From Algiphilus sp965216485 (GTDB lineage Bacteria > Pseudomonadota > Gammaproteobacteria > Nevskiales > Nevskiaceae), in assembly GCF_965216485.1 (NCBI RefSeq), contig NZ_OZ244162.1, forward strand, positions 1,612,001 to 1,676,000: 64,000 nucleotides of DNA, read 5' to 3'. Below the pieces are notes generated by a model. That model was not told the origin of the DNA. It searched no databases and worked only from the letters and a program-made list of their open reading frames with translations. Of this stretch, positions 31,439 through 40,725 are shown one piece after another. The translations under genes and the position numbers were made by a program. Positions within the stretch are counted from its first letter, which is position 1. Every line of letters starts with the position of its first letter.

Positions 31439-33291
31439 GCGACCTTCTCCGCGTAGGGACCTCCGGTCTGCTGGCCTATCAGCGTGCACTCACCACCACC
31501 TCGCACAACGTGTCGAATGCCGGCGTCGACGGCTATAGCCGGCAGCGGGTCGAACTCAGCGCCCAGGTGACCGGCTCGCCCTTCGGCGCAGGCGTGCGCG
31601 TGGTGGGCGTTGAGCGCCTCGAAGATGTCTATGCCAATAACCGCCTGATCGAAGACGGCGCCGGTCTGGCGGCCAATGCCCGCCTTGCCGACTTCGCTAC
31701 CCGTGTGGATACCCTCCTCTCGGACAGCAACAGTGGCCTTTCCGGCAGCATCAATGCCTTCTTCCAGGCGGCGCAGGATGTCTCGGCCAGCCCGAACAGC
31801 CTGGCCGCGCGCGAGGTGCTGCTTGGCAGCGCCCGCGATCTCACGACACGCGCCACCACGCTCAACAGCCAACTCGCGCGGCTGGACAATGAAATCGACC
31901 AGCGCGCGATCGCCACGGTCGCCGAGGCCAATGAGATTCTCGAGAGCCTGGCGCGGGTCAATCGCGATATTGCGGCCAGTGCCGGCCCGGCCAACGATCT
32001 GCGCGACGAGCGCGACCGGCTGACGCGGCAACTGTCCGAAAAGATAGGCATCAACACCACCCTGCAGGATGGCGATCAGCTCAACGTGTACACCCGGGAT
32101 GGCCATGCGCTTCTGCTGGGGGCCGATGTCCGGCCGCTCGCTCTGCGTGAGGATCCCGAGCGCGGCTCGCGGCTGCAGCTGACCGTAGGACAGGGCCCCG
32201 GTGCCATCCCCCTGCCGACCCCCACCAACGGTGAACTGGGAGGTCTGTTCAGCGCCCGCACCCAGGTCATTGACCCGACGCGCGAGCGCCTTGGCGCGCT
32301 CACGGCCAACCTGGCTCGGGCGGTCAACGACGTGCAGACGGCCGCAACCGATCTCAACGGCCAGCCCGGCCAGCCCCTGTTCGAGCTCGGCAACCCGGTG
32401 GCGGTGCCCAACGCCAACAACGACGGCACTGCCACCGTGGATGTCTCCTTTGGCGCGGATGGCAAGGTGCCCGACAGCGCACTCACGCTGCGCTTCAGCA
32501 GCGGCAGCTGGCAGCTGCAATCGCAGCAGGGTGGCACGCTGGCGCTGACCGGCAGCGGTACGCCGGGTGATCCCTTCCGGGCCGGTGCCTTGTCCATTAT
32601 CGTCAGCGGCACCCCTTCCGACGGAGACCGATTCTCCCTGAAGTCCGCCAGCGACGCCGTGGCAGGGATGCAACTCAACAACATCGGCGCGCGCGGTATC
32701 GCGGCTGCCGGGGCGTTGTCCCCGAGCTTGCCACCGACGAATACGGGTGACTTCTCGGTGCGCTCGGTGGAGAGTGTGGATCCCAACAACCCGGGGGCGC
32801 GTACGGCCGCCAGCATCGAATTCCTGGGGCCGAACAGCTATCAGATTGATGGCGGTCCGGTGCAGGGCTTGAATCCGGACGGGGTCATCACCGGGGCCGG
32901 CTGGCAGTTGACCCTGGAAGGAAGCCCTTCCGCGGGCGATCGTATTGAACTGACACCCACCGGGACGGACAGCGGCAGCAATGCCGGTGCGCGTGCCCTG
33001 GCCGCGTTGGCGGAGTCTCCGGTCACTGCCAGTGGCGATACGCCCAGCGGCGGCTATGCCGAACTGGTAGCGGCCGGTGGCGTCACCGCGCGGCAGGCCG
33101 AATCCGCGCGCGATGCCTTCCAGCGTCTGCAGACGGCGGATTTGGCGGCACGCGAGGCGACATCCGGCGTCAACCTCGATGAGGAAGCGGCCAATCTGCT
33201 GCGCCTGCAGCAGGCCTACCAGGCCTCGGCGCGCATCATCGCCACCGCCGACGAACTGTTCCAGACCCTGCTTGGCGCGGTACGGAGGTAA
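31435..33291 (+). CDS. flgK: FlgK hook-filament junction protein (HAP1)
   Basis: 618 residues. The N-terminal D0/D1 motif LLRVGTSGLLAYQRALTT, SHNVSNAGVDGYSRQRVEL and C-terminal EEAANLLRLQQAYQASARII with TADELFQTLLGAV define FlgK. The central region is long and variable, as usual. FlgK joins hook and filament and is exported with FlgN. It overlaps flgJ and precedes flgL by 2 bases. Confidence 0.95.
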   Translation: MSDLLRVGTSGLLAYQRALTTTSHNVSNAGVDGYSRQRVELSAQVTGSPFGAGVRVVGVERLEDVYANNRLIEDGAGLAANARLADFATRVDTLLSDSNSGLSGSINAFFQAAQDVSASPNSLAAREVLLGSARDLTTRATTLNSQLARLDNEIDQRAIATVAEANEILESLARVNRDIAASAGPANDLRDERDRLTRQLSEKIGINTTLQDGDQLNVYTRDGHALLLGADVRPLALREDPERGSRLQLTVGQGPGAIPLPTPTNGELGGLFSARTQVIDPTRERLGALTANLARAVNDVQTAATDLNGQPGQPLFELGNPVAVPNANNDGTATVDVSFGADGKVPDSALTLRFSSGSWQLQSQQGGTLALTGSGTPGDPFRAGALSIIVSGTPSDGDRFSLKSASDAVAGMQLNNIGARGIAAAGALSPSLPPTNTGDFSVRSVESVDPNNPGARTAASIEFLGPNSYQIDGGPVQGLNPDGVITGAGWQLTLEGSPSAGDRIELTPTGTDSGSNAGARALAALAESPVTASGDTPSGGYAELVAAGGVTARQAESARDAFQRLQTADLAAREATSGVNLDEEAANLLRLQQAYQASARIIATADELFQTLLGAVRR

Positions 33292-33293
33292 GT

Positions 33294-34196
33294 ATGCGCA
33301 TTGCCAGTGACACCATCTACCGACAGGCCGTCGCGGCCATCCAGGACGCGCAGAGCAATCTTGCGCGGGTCCAGGAGCAGCTGTCCTCGGGCGAGCGCAT
33401 TCGCCGCTCCGGCGAGGACCCCTCCGCTTTCACCACCGCCACCCGCCTGGATGCCCGTCAGGAGCTGTTGACTGGCTTCGAGCGCGCCAGCGACCGCGCC
33501 TTCGCGCGCCTGTCGCTCACGGAATCCCGCATTGGCGAAGCCGTGGACCAGACCAATCGCGTGCGCGAGCTGGTGGTGCAGGGCAACAACGCCACGCTGT
33601 CCAGCGATGACCGTGCCGCCATCGCGCGCGAACTGCGTCAGATCCGCGAGGGTCTGCTACAAACCGCGAACGCCAGCGACGGGGAGGGACGTGCCCTCTT
33701 TGCCGGGACTGCCAGTGGAAAGCCCTATCAGCAGGACATCAGCGGCGCGATTATCTATCAGGGCAATGCCGGCAGCCGACTGGTGCCGATCAACACCGAC
33801 GCCACGGTTGCCGACGGGGAACAGGGTCCGGCGGTCTTCGGGCGTGGCAGCAATGACCTCTTCGCCGCCGTCGACGCCGCCATCGCCGCGGTCGAGGAGC
33901 CCGATCCGGCTTTGCGTGCGGCGGGAGCCGCAGCCACCCTCGATCAGCTCGACGCCCGGCTCGACCAGATGAATCTGGCGCGCGGACGTGTCGGTGCCCG
34001 TCTGTCCGCCATTGAGCAATCCGCCGAGGTGCGTGCGGTGGAGTCGGAGCAGTTGACGGTGACGCGCGCGAACTTGATGGATACCGATATTGCGCAGGCC
34101 ATTACCGATCTCACGCTGACGGGCAATCGGTTGTCGGCTGCCCAGCAGAGCTATCTGCAGGTCCAGCGGCAATCGCTTTTCGATCTCATCCGCTAG
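33294..34196 (+). CDS. flgL: FlgL hook-filament junction protein (HAP3)
   Basis: 300 residues. The flagellin-like N-terminus MRIASDTIYRQAVAAIQDAQ and QEQLSSGERIRRSGEDPSAF, and the C-terminal LTLTGNRLSAAQQSYLQVQR, match FlgL. FlgL forms the second junction ring below the filament. It is the last gene of the flg operon; a 7-bp stem-loop lies 30 bases after the stop. Confidence 0.94.
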   Translation: MRIASDTIYRQAVAAIQDAQSNLARVQEQLSSGERIRRSGEDPSAFTTATRLDARQELLTGFERASDRAFARLSLTESRIGEAVDQTNRVRELVVQGNNATLSSDDRAAIARELRQIREGLLQTANASDGEGRALFAGTASGKPYQQDISGAIIYQGNAGSRLVPINTDATVADGEQGPAVFGRGSNDLFAAVDAAIAAVEEPDPALRAAGAAATLDQLDARLDQMNLARGRVGARLSAIEQSAEVRAVESEQLTVTRANLMDTDIAQAITDLTLTGNRLSAAQQSYLQVQRQSLFDLIR

Positions 34197-34228
34197 TCGG
34201 ATTCTCACTACCACCCTGCGGCTATGAT

Positions 34229-34249
34229 CGCCGGTCGCGACCACCGGCG
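34229..34249. terminator. Stem-loop after flgL, weak terminator candidate
   Basis: CGCCGGT-CGCGACC-ACCGGCG forms a 7-bp GC stem in the 95-base gap between flgL and the GGDEF-EAL gene. No T run follows, so termination would be partial or Rho-assisted. Confidence 0.4.
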
Positions 34250-34291
34250 CGCAAGCTTGTCCCGGACGTCCGTTTAATCCGAGATTGCGCC

Positions 34292-36787
34292 ATGGCCGCT
34301 GACACACCGCTCGAAACCCCTTTACCGCCGACTGACGCCATAGAGGTTCCTTCGTCGGAGGCCTCATTGCGCTACCGCGACGTGTTCAACGCCGCCTTCT
34401 CGTTCATGGCCGTGCTGCATCGCGATGGCTGGGTGCTCAGCGTGAACGACATTGCCCTGCGCTTTGCCGACGTTGCGCGCGAGGATGTCATTGGCCGGCC
34501 GATCTGGGAGACGCCCTGGTTTGCGTATGACGAAACGGTCCAGGAGCGGTTGCGCGCAGCGGTGGAACGAGCAGCGCGCGGGGAGTTCGTGCGCTATGAC
34601 GAATGTCTCGCCGGCGCCAATAGCGCGCAGGCCGATGTCGATCTCTCGATCAAGTCGTCGAGCGCACCCGGGCACCCCAGCAGCCTGCTCGTGCTGGAGG
34701 CCCGCGACACCACGCAGATGAAGCTCGTGCAGACCGCGTTGCGCGATTCCGAGGAGCGCTTCCGCACCAGCTTTGACGAGGCCCCTATCGGCAAGGCGCT
34801 GCTCGATGTGGATGGCAGCTTCATTCGGGTCAATCACGCCCTCTGCGACATCCTGGGCTACGGCGAGGTCGACCTGGAGCACACCAACTGGGCCACTCTG
34901 ACCCATCCCGACGACATCGACGCCGACATGGGCTTGATCACCGATACACTGGCGGGGCAGCGGCCGGGATACCGTATCTTCAAACGCTGCTTTCATCAGT
35001 CCGGGCGCGTGGTGCATGTCCAGCTCGATGTCGCGCTGGTGCGCGATCAGGAGGGCGAGCCGCTCTACTTCATCGCGCAGGTGCAGGACATCAGCAAGCG
35101 CAAGAAGTACGAAGATTGGCTGTTCGAAGCCAATGAAATGGCGCATATCACGCTGGCCGCCATCGGTGATGGCGTCATCCGTACCGATGCGCGCGGCACC
35201 ATTACCTATGTCAATGATGCCGCCTGCTGGCATCTGGCGCGTTCCGAGAAAAGTCTGATTGGTCAGCGCTTCTCGGATTGCGTTCCGCTGTTCAATCCGG
35301 GGCGTGATGTTCCCTTGCCGGATCCGGTGGACGCGCTGCTACGCGTAGGCGCCACAGTGGAGCACGAGCCTTTTCCCCGGCTCAGGAACGGGGACGGCGA
35401 TCTGAACGCCATCGCCTACACGCTGACGCCGATGTACGCGCGCGACGGCGAGGTGCTCGGCTGCGTCTTCGTCTTTCAGGACATCTCGGATGCCAAGCGC
35501 GTGGCCGAAGGCTGGGCCTTCCAGGCTAGCCATGATCCGATGACCGGTCTACTTAATCGCCGCGCCTTTGAATCCGCACTCACCGAGCTGTGCGCCCGCG
35601 TCGGTGACACCCGCCGCGACATGCCGGTGCAGCACACGCTGATCTATTTCGATCTCGACCATTTCAAGGTGGTCAACGACACCTGTGGCCACCAGGCCGG
35701 AGACAAGTTGCTCATCGAGATGGGGCGTTTGCTTCGGACCCGGCTGCGCAGTGGTGATCGGCTGGCGCGCATCGGTGGCGACGAATTTGCCGTATTGCTA
35801 CCGGAATGTGGACTGGATGACGCCCAGCGTATCGCCCAGTCGCTGCTGGAGGCCGCCGCCGAGTACAGCTTCGTGGCTGATGGCCGCCGTTTCCGGGTGA
35901 CCTTGAGTCTCGGCGTCGCACCGGTGACCGGCAGTGCCACGGAAACCCTGGCGCGGGCCGATACGGCCTGCTACGTCGCCAAGCGTGCCGGACGTAACCG
36001 CGTGCACACCTTCTCGGTCACCGATGCCGATGTCTCGCGTGCCCGCCAAGAACTGGACTGGGCGCAACAGCTGCAGGCCGCGCTCGACAGTGACCACTTC
36101 GAGCTGCACCAGCAGCCCATCGTGCAACTGGATACCGGTCAGGTCGTCGGGCACGAGATCCTGCTGCGCTTCCGCGGCGAGGATGGTCGAGTGGTCGCGC
36201 CCGGCGCTTTCATGCCCGCTGCCCAGCGCCTGGGGCTGATGCGGCTCATCGATCTTCGCGTGGTGCGCGACGTGGTCGCGGCCATGCAAGCCGGTGCCAC
36301 GGGCGAGGGCTTTGTTTCCGTGAACCTCTCAGCACAGTCGGTGGGCGATCCCATCTTCACGCGCGAATGTCTGGCGGTACTGGATGCCGCGGCGATTCCA
36401 GCGGACCGCATCCAGTTCGAGGTCAACGACGGAGAGATCGCGCTGAGCAGTGAGGCCACGCCGCTCATCGACGGCCTGCGTCAGCGCGGTCACGCAATCT
36501 GGCTGGATAACTTCGGCACCGGCTTCAACTCCTTTGACAGCCTGAGCCGACTCAAGCCGGACGGCATCAAGATCTCGCGCGCCACGGTGCATCGACTGGA
36601 GGACGATATTGCCTACCGCCATCTGGTGGAGGCGGCCTGTCGGGTGATGGAGGACATGGGCGGCATGGTCATCGCGGAGGGTCTGGAAGACGTGGAAATG
36701 CAACGCACGGTCGCCGCTCACGGTATCGCGTGGGGGCAGGGATTCCACCTCGGCGCGGTGTCCGAGGTCGCGGCGAAGGCGGCCTGA
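34292..36787 (+). CDS. PAS-PAS-PAS-GGDEF-EAL c-di-GMP signalling protein with degenerate EAL domain
   Basis: 831 residues, cytoplasmic (no membrane segment). Three PAS domains (about residues 30-150, 155-270 and 285-400) precede a GGDEF domain with intact ARIGGDEFAVLLPE (~residue 495) and an RxxD inhibitory site five residues before it (RSGD). The EAL domain (~590-825) retains E-x-L (HEILLR) and EGLED, but DDFG has become DNFG and the usual K-I-D is KIS, so metal binding and phosphodiesterase activity are doubtful. It is probably a diguanylate cyclase whose EAL acts as a sensor or structural part. The position between flgL and fliC, together with PilZ proteins in the cluster, argues for c-di-GMP control of motility. 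Confidence 0.9.
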   Translation: MAADTPLETPLPPTDAIEVPSSEASLRYRDVFNAAFSFMAVLHRDGWVLSVNDIALRFADVAREDVIGRPIWETPWFAYDETVQERLRAAVERAARGEFVRYDECLAGANSAQADVDLSIKSSSAPGHPSSLLVLEARDTTQMKLVQTALRDSEERFRTSFDEAPIGKALLDVDGSFIRVNHALCDILGYGEVDLEHTNWATLTHPDDIDADMGLITDTLAGQRPGYRIFKRCFHQSGRVVHVQLDVALVRDQEGEPLYFIAQVQDISKRKKYEDWLFEANEMAHITLAAIGDGVIRTDARGTITYVNDAACWHLARSEKSLIGQRFSDCVPLFNPGRDVPLPDPVDALLRVGATVEHEPFPRLRNGDGDLNAIAYTLTPMYARDGEVLGCVFVFQDISDAKRVAEGWAFQASHDPMTGLLNRRAFESALTELCARVGDTRRDMPVQHTLIYFDLDHFKVVNDTCGHQAGDKLLIEMGRLLRTRLRSGDRLARIGGDEFAVLLPECGLDDAQRIAQSLLEAAAEYSFVADGRRFRVTLSLGVAPVTGSATETLARADTACYVAKRAGRNRVHTFSVTDADVSRARQELDWAQQLQAALDSDHFELHQQPIVQLDTGQVVGHEILLRFRGEDGRVVAPGAFMPAAQRLGLMRLIDLRVVRDVVAAMQAGATGEGFVSVNLSAQSVGDPIFTRECLAVLDAAAIPADRIQFEVNDGEIALSSEATPLIDGLRQRGHAIWLDNFGTGFNSFDSLSRLKPDGIKISRATVHRLEDDIAYRHLVEAACRVMEDMGGMVIAEGLEDVEMQRTVAAHGIAWGQGFHLGAVSEVAAKAA

Positions 36788-36840
36788 TGCCGCTCGTCGG
36801 TCGCGACCTACCACTCGCGCCGCCAGCCGCCGAAGCGGGC

Positions 36841-36867
36841 TCAATGGCGCAGGGATGGGGCCGATAT
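36841..36867 (+). promoter_or_regulatory. Sigma-28 (FliA) promoter for fliC
   Basis: TCAA-N15-GCCGATAT matches TAAA-N15-GCCGATAA at 3 of 4 and 7 of 8 positions with exact spacing, about 90 bases before the flagellin ATG. It is the same TCAA form of the -35 as seen before flgM. Confidence 0.75.
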
Positions 36868-36956
36868 CGGGATCGAAGGCGCACTGAGCGCCAGACCATC
36901 GCCCGGCTTGGCCGGGCTAGCAAACCGGCCTCAAGCCCGAACTAGGAGTCTTCGCC

Positions 36957-38108
36957 ATGCTTTCGATCAACACCAATGTGATGTCTCTGACGGCCCAGCG
37001 CAACATCGGCGCCACCCAGAGCTCGCTCGCCACTTCCATGGAGCGTCTGTCTTCCGGCCTGCGCATCAACAGCGCCAAGGACGACGCCGCCGGCCTCGCC
37101 ATTTCCGAGCGTTTCACCTCGCAGATCCGCGGCATGAACCAGGCCGTGCGCAACGCCAACGACGGCATCTCCCTCGCCCAGACCGCCGAAGGCGCGCTGA
37201 CCGAGGTCACCAACAACCTGCAGCGCATCCGTGAGCTGGCCGTGCAGTCCTCGAACGCCACCAACTCGCAGTCCGATCGCGACGCCCTGCAGGCGGAAGT
37301 CAACCAGCTCGTCTCCGAAATCGACCGCGTCGCCAACCAGACCACCTTCAACGGTGTGAATCTGCTCGACGGCTCCTTCGCCGGTGCGCAGTTCCAGGTG
37401 GGCGCCAATGCCGGTGAGACCATCACCGTGTCCTCGATAGCCGACACCAACGCCGCGGCGCTGGGCTCGGTCGACCAGAACACCTCGGCGGGTCTGAGTG
37501 TTGCCGCCTCCAGCATCACCGGCTTCGCAACGGCCATCGCCGCGGGTGGCGTGACCATCAACGGTACCGACATTGGCGCCATCGCCGGTGCGAGCAGCGC
37601 CGCCGAGCGTGCCGGTCAGCTGGCCGACGCCATCAACGAGGTCTCGCAGCAGACGGGCGTGGGCGCCTCCTACGACGCCGCCACCGGTCAGCTCACGCTG
37701 AACAGCGAAGCGGCGATCACGATCGCGGGTACGGTCAACGATCTCACCGTGGCGGGCTACGCCAACCAGAGCTTCGCGACCATCACCACCGCCAGCGGTA
37801 TCGATACGGCCACGGTCGCCAACTTTGCCGGCGCCCAGACCGCGATCAAGCTGATGGACAGCGCGCTGACCACGGTCAACAGCACACGCGCCGACCTGGG
37901 TGCGCTGCAGAGCCGCTTCGAAACGGTTGTGGCCAACCTGCAGACTACCTCCGAGAACCTGAGCGCATCGCGGTCGCGCATCCAGGACGCGGACTTCGCC
38001 AAGGAAACCGCCAACCTGAGCCGCACCCAGGTGCTGCAGCAGGCGGGTACGGCGATGCTGGCCCAGGCCAACGCTTCCTCGCAGAACGTGCTGAGTCTGC
38101 TTCGGTAA
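36957..38108 (+). CDS. fliC: Flagellin
   Basis: 383 residues. The conserved D0/D1 ends are intact: INTNVMSLTAQRNIGATQS and SMERLSSGLRINSAKDDAAG at the N-terminus and LQQAGTAMLAQANASSQNVL at the C-terminus. The central variable domain is short, giving a smaller flagellin than enteric FliC. The single flagellin gene in the window follows a FliA promoter and is terminated by a strong hairpin, so it forms its own transcript. AGGAG lies 11 bases before the ATG. Confidence 0.97.
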   Translation: MLSINTNVMSLTAQRNIGATQSSLATSMERLSSGLRINSAKDDAAGLAISERFTSQIRGMNQAVRNANDGISLAQTAEGALTEVTNNLQRIRELAVQSSNATNSQSDRDALQAEVNQLVSEIDRVANQTTFNGVNLLDGSFAGAQFQVGANAGETITVSSIADTNAAALGSVDQNTSAGLSVAASSITGFATAIAAGGVTINGTDIGAIAGASSAAERAGQLADAINEVSQQTGVGASYDAATGQLTLNSEAAITIAGTVNDLTVAGYANQSFATITTASGIDTATVANFAGAQTAIKLMDSALTTVNSTRADLGALQSRFETVVANLQTTSENLSASRSRIQDADFAKETANLSRTQVLQQAGTAMLAQANASSQNVLSLLR

Positions 38109-38140
38109 TGCGTCAACTTCAGTCCGGTAGGGGCTGTTTC

Positions 38141-38175
38141 GCGGGGGCCGGGATTGCTCGGCCCCCGCTTTGTCT
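38141..38175 (+). terminator. Intrinsic terminator after fliC
   Basis: A perfect 10-bp stem (GCGGGGGCCG / CGGCCCCCGC) with an 8-base loop is followed by TTTGTCT, 33 bases after the flagellin stop. Confidence 0.85.
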
Positions 38176-38214
38176 CGTGTCAGCACCCCGTGTTGATGCG
38201 TGGAGGACCACATC

Positions 38215-38529
38215 ATGATGGTGATCTCTTCTCTTGAACGCTTCCCGGCGGAAACGCCGCGTCCCGCACTGACCGCGCCGCCTGCGGTGCCTGCGCCCAG
38301 TGCCACCGCACAGCCTGCGGTGCCGAGTCAGTTGCCCTCGAAGGCACCACAGCCGGCTAGTCCATCGTCGGATGTGCGCTTCGAGCTGGAGGACAACGAC
38401 CGCGTCGTCATCCGCATCAGTGATCCTGAAACGGGCGAGATCGTGCGCCAAATCCCGAGCGAAGTCATGTTGCGGGTGGCGGACATGATTGCGGACGCGC
38501 GCGGCGGCACGGTGGATGCAAGTGCCTAG
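38215..38529 (+). CDS. flaG: FlaG-family protein
   Basis: 104 residues. A Pro/Ala-rich N-terminal half is followed by the FlaG core VRFELEDNDRVVIRISDPET and GEIVRQIPSEVMLRVAD. FlaG proteins affect filament length in polar flagellates; the mechanism is unclear. The ATG at 38215 is 8 bases downstream of GGAGG; a GTG at 38200 lies before that ribosome site and is rejected. It is 31 bases upstream of fliD, with which it is normally co-transcribed. Confidence 0.88.
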   Translation: MMVISSLERFPAETPRPALTAPPAVPAPSATAQPAVPSQLPSKAPQPASPSSDVRFELEDNDRVVIRISDPETGEIVRQIPSEVMLRVADMIADARGGTVDASA

Positions 38530-38560
38530 CCGTTAGACCGCGAAACCCAGGAGGTGCGCG

Positions 38561-39916
38561 ATGGAACCCATCCGCTTTGCCGGAATCGGCTCGGGGCTCG
38601 ACCTCGAAAGCATGACGCGTCAGCTGCTGCAGGCGGAGCGTGCCGCTCCCGAGCTGCGGTTGAACCGTGAGGAAAAGCAGGTCAAGGACGAAGCTAGTGC
38701 CTTCAACAGCCTGGCAAGCGTCGTGTCCTCACTGACGGCACAGGCCACAGCCCTGGCCGAACAGATCGGCCAGCCATCGCGTTCTGTGGATGTACCCGAG
38801 GACGCCCCGTTCAGCGTGACAGCTTCCAATACAGCGACCACCGGGCGCTTCTCCGTGGAAACGGAGGCCCTGGCCACGGCGCAGAAGCTGCGCTCGGCGG
38901 CCTTTGATCCGGCCGCTGATATTGGGACGGGGACGCTCACCTTCTCGCTGGGCGGCGAGAGCTTTGACATCGAGGTGCTTGCCAGTAATGGAACGCCCGA
39001 CGAGATCGCCGCAGCGGTCAACAATGCCGAAAACAACCCCGGCATACGCGCCACCGTCATCAATGGCGCCAGCGGGGACCAGATCGTGTTCAGCTCGGAA
39101 GCCACCGGCGCGGCCAACACCATCACGGTGAGCGCCAGCGGTGGCGACGGGGGACTGGATGCACTGGTCTACGCCGGCGACGGCATCAACGACAACCTGA
39201 CCCAGATCGCGGCGGCCAGCGACGCGCGCATCCGCGTCGAAGGTGTCGAGATCACCAGTGCCACCAACCAGTTCAGCGACGTCATCGACGGCATCGACAT
39301 CGATATTGCCCGTGCCGAGCCGGGCACCAGTTTCGATGTGGACGTGCGCCGGGACGACAACGCTACGGCGGATGCGATCCAGCGCTTCGTCGACGCCTAC
39401 AACGATACCCGTCGGGTTATCGATCAGCAGACCCGCTACAACAGCGAAACCGGTAATGCCGGCCCACTGCTCGGCGATTCCGCCGTGCGCAGTCTCTCCA
39501 GCGCCATGCGCGGTGCCTTCAATATCGTCGAATCCGGCGAGATCAGTGTGCTCTCGCAGGTCGGTATCCAGACCGATTCGGACGGGCGCATCAGCTTCGA
39601 TCGCGCCGCTTTCACGGATGCCATGAACACGGATCCCGATGGCGTGGCCGCATTGCTCGGCCAGGCCGGGCTTTCCGGGCGCATCGATGGTGCCGTGTCC
39701 GGCTATACCGGCAACGACGGTCTGCTGACCGCGCGCGGCGATTCGCTCGACCAGCGTCTGGAGCGCATCGAGGAAGATCGGCTGGCGCTGGATCGGCGCA
39801 TGGAGCAGTATGAACAACGCCTGCGCAGTCAGTTCACGGCCTTGGACGCCATCGTTGCGCAGTTGCAGCAGGATGGTCAGTTCCTGCTCCAGCAGTTGGG
39901 ACTGCCGCGCGAGTAA
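38561..39916 (+). CDS. fliD: FliD filament cap (HAP2)
   Basis: 451 residues, typical for FliD. The N-terminal region FAGIGSGLDLESMTRQLLQA and EEKQVKDEASAFNSLASVVS and the C-terminal coiled coil (RLERIEEDRLALDRRMEQYE followed by RLRSQFTALDAIVAQL) are conserved. FliD caps the filament and guides flagellin folding; FliT- and FliS-type chaperones follow at once. AGGAGG precedes the ATG. Confidence 0.95.
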   Translation: MEPIRFAGIGSGLDLESMTRQLLQAERAAPELRLNREEKQVKDEASAFNSLASVVSSLTAQATALAEQIGQPSRSVDVPEDAPFSVTASNTATTGRFSVETEALATAQKLRSAAFDPAADIGTGTLTFSLGGESFDIEVLASNGTPDEIAAAVNNAENNPGIRATVINGASGDQIVFSSEATGAANTITVSASGGDGGLDALVYAGDGINDNLTQIAAASDARIRVEGVEITSATNQFSDVIDGIDIDIARAEPGTSFDVDVRRDDNATADAIQRFVDAYNDTRRVIDQQTRYNSETGNAGPLLGDSAVRSLSSAMRGAFNIVESGEISVLSQVGIQTDSDGRISFDRAAFTDAMNTDPDGVAALLGQAGLSGRIDGAVSGYTGNDGLLTARGDSLDQRLERIEEDRLALDRRMEQYEQRLRSQFTALDAIVAQLQQDGQFLLQQLGLPRE

Positions 39917-39926
39917 GAGGTGAAAA

Positions 39927-39998
39927 ATGACTCAAGAATCAGCCTGGCAAGCCGATACCGTGTTTGAGTCCACCAAGAGCTTTACGCCATGTCGCTAG
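39927..39998 (+). CDS. Possible 23-codon leader peptide before fliS
   Basis: A short frame starts with ATG seven bases after an AGAGG-type ribosome site and ends with TAG at 39996-39998, overlapping the fliS ATG (39989) by 10 bases. It would encode MTQESAWQADTVFESTK and a few more residues. fliS itself has only a poor ribosome site, so translation of this frame could couple fliS to fliD. No similarity is recognised and it may be fortuitous. Confidence 0.3.
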   Translation: MTQESAWQADTVFESTKSFTPCR

Positions 39999-40405
39999 CC
40001 TACGCCCAAGCGGTCAATCATTACGGACAGTCCGGCCCTCTGGCGCATGCGGCCGAGCAATCCCCGCATCAGCTGATCGAGTGCCTGCTGGCCGGGGCGC
40101 TGTCGCGCATCGCGCAGGCCCGCCGTGCACTTGCCACCGGAGACGCCTCCGCGCGCGGGCTGCACAGCTCGCGCGTCATCGACATCATCGGCTATCTGGA
40201 TGGCATCCTCGATCCAAAGGCGGGCGGAGAATTGACGACGCGACTGCGCAGCCTGTACGACTACTGCATCCGCCGCATCTTCGAAGCCAATACACGGCAG
40301 GACGATGCCGCCTACCAGGAGGTTGCCGATTTGATCAGCGAGGTCAAGAGCGCCTGGGATCAGCTTCCCTCCCGCATGCATGCCGCCGAGGTATCCCCCT
40401 CATGA
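39989..40405 (+). CDS. fliS: FliS flagellin chaperone
   Basis: 138 residues, four-helix FliS family. Recognisable segments are YAQAVNHYGQSGPLAHAAEQ, SPHQLIECLLAGALSRIAQA, HSSRVIDIIGYLDGILDPKA and LRSLYDYCIRRIFEANTR. FliS binds the flagellin C-terminus and keeps it unpolymerised until export. The start ATG overlaps a short upstream frame. The stop overlaps the next gene by 4 bases (ATGA). Confidence 0.92.
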   Translation: MSLAYAQAVNHYGQSGPLAHAAEQSPHQLIECLLAGALSRIAQARRALATGDASARGLHSSRVIDIIGYLDGILDPKAGGELTTRLRSLYDYCIRRIFEANTRQDDAAYQEVADLISEVKSAWDQLPSRMHAAEVSPS

Positions 40406-40725
40406 CGCTGCCCGCACGCCTGACCCCGACCGTTGCCGACGGCGCAGACCGCGCTGACACTGTGGATGCCATGCGCGCGCATCTGAGCGATGCGCTGCTC
40501 GCGGGTGACTACGATCACGCTCTCTCCCTCGCCGTGGCGCAAGGACAATGGCTGCGCGAACGGCAGTTGCGCGGTGAATTGCCGGCGCCAGATGTGCTGC
40601 GCCGCTGGCACGACACGTATCTGGGACTGCTTGCCCACGTGCAGGTCCTTCGCGACGACGCGCGCCGCCAGTTGCAGCGCATGCACAAGGGGCGTGACGT
40701 CAGCCGGGCCTATGCAGCCGCCTGA
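40402..40725 (+). CDS. Small FliT-like helical protein
   Basis: 107 residues, helical and Arg/Ala-rich, with no strongly conserved motif. It sits where FliT, the FliD chaperone, lies in many clusters (fliD-fliS-fliT) and its size and helix content fit (ALLAGDYDHALSLAVAQGQW, then RDDARRQLQRMHKG). The ATG overlaps the fliS stop. The FliT assignment is positional; sequence alone would leave it hypothetical. It overlaps the following PilZ-like gene by 14 bases. Confidence 0.55.
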   Translation: MTLPARLTPTVADGADRADTVDAMRAHLSDALLAGDYDHALSLAVAQGQWLRERQLRGELPAPDVLRRWHDTYLGLLAHVQVLRDDARRQLQRMHKGRDVSRAYAAA

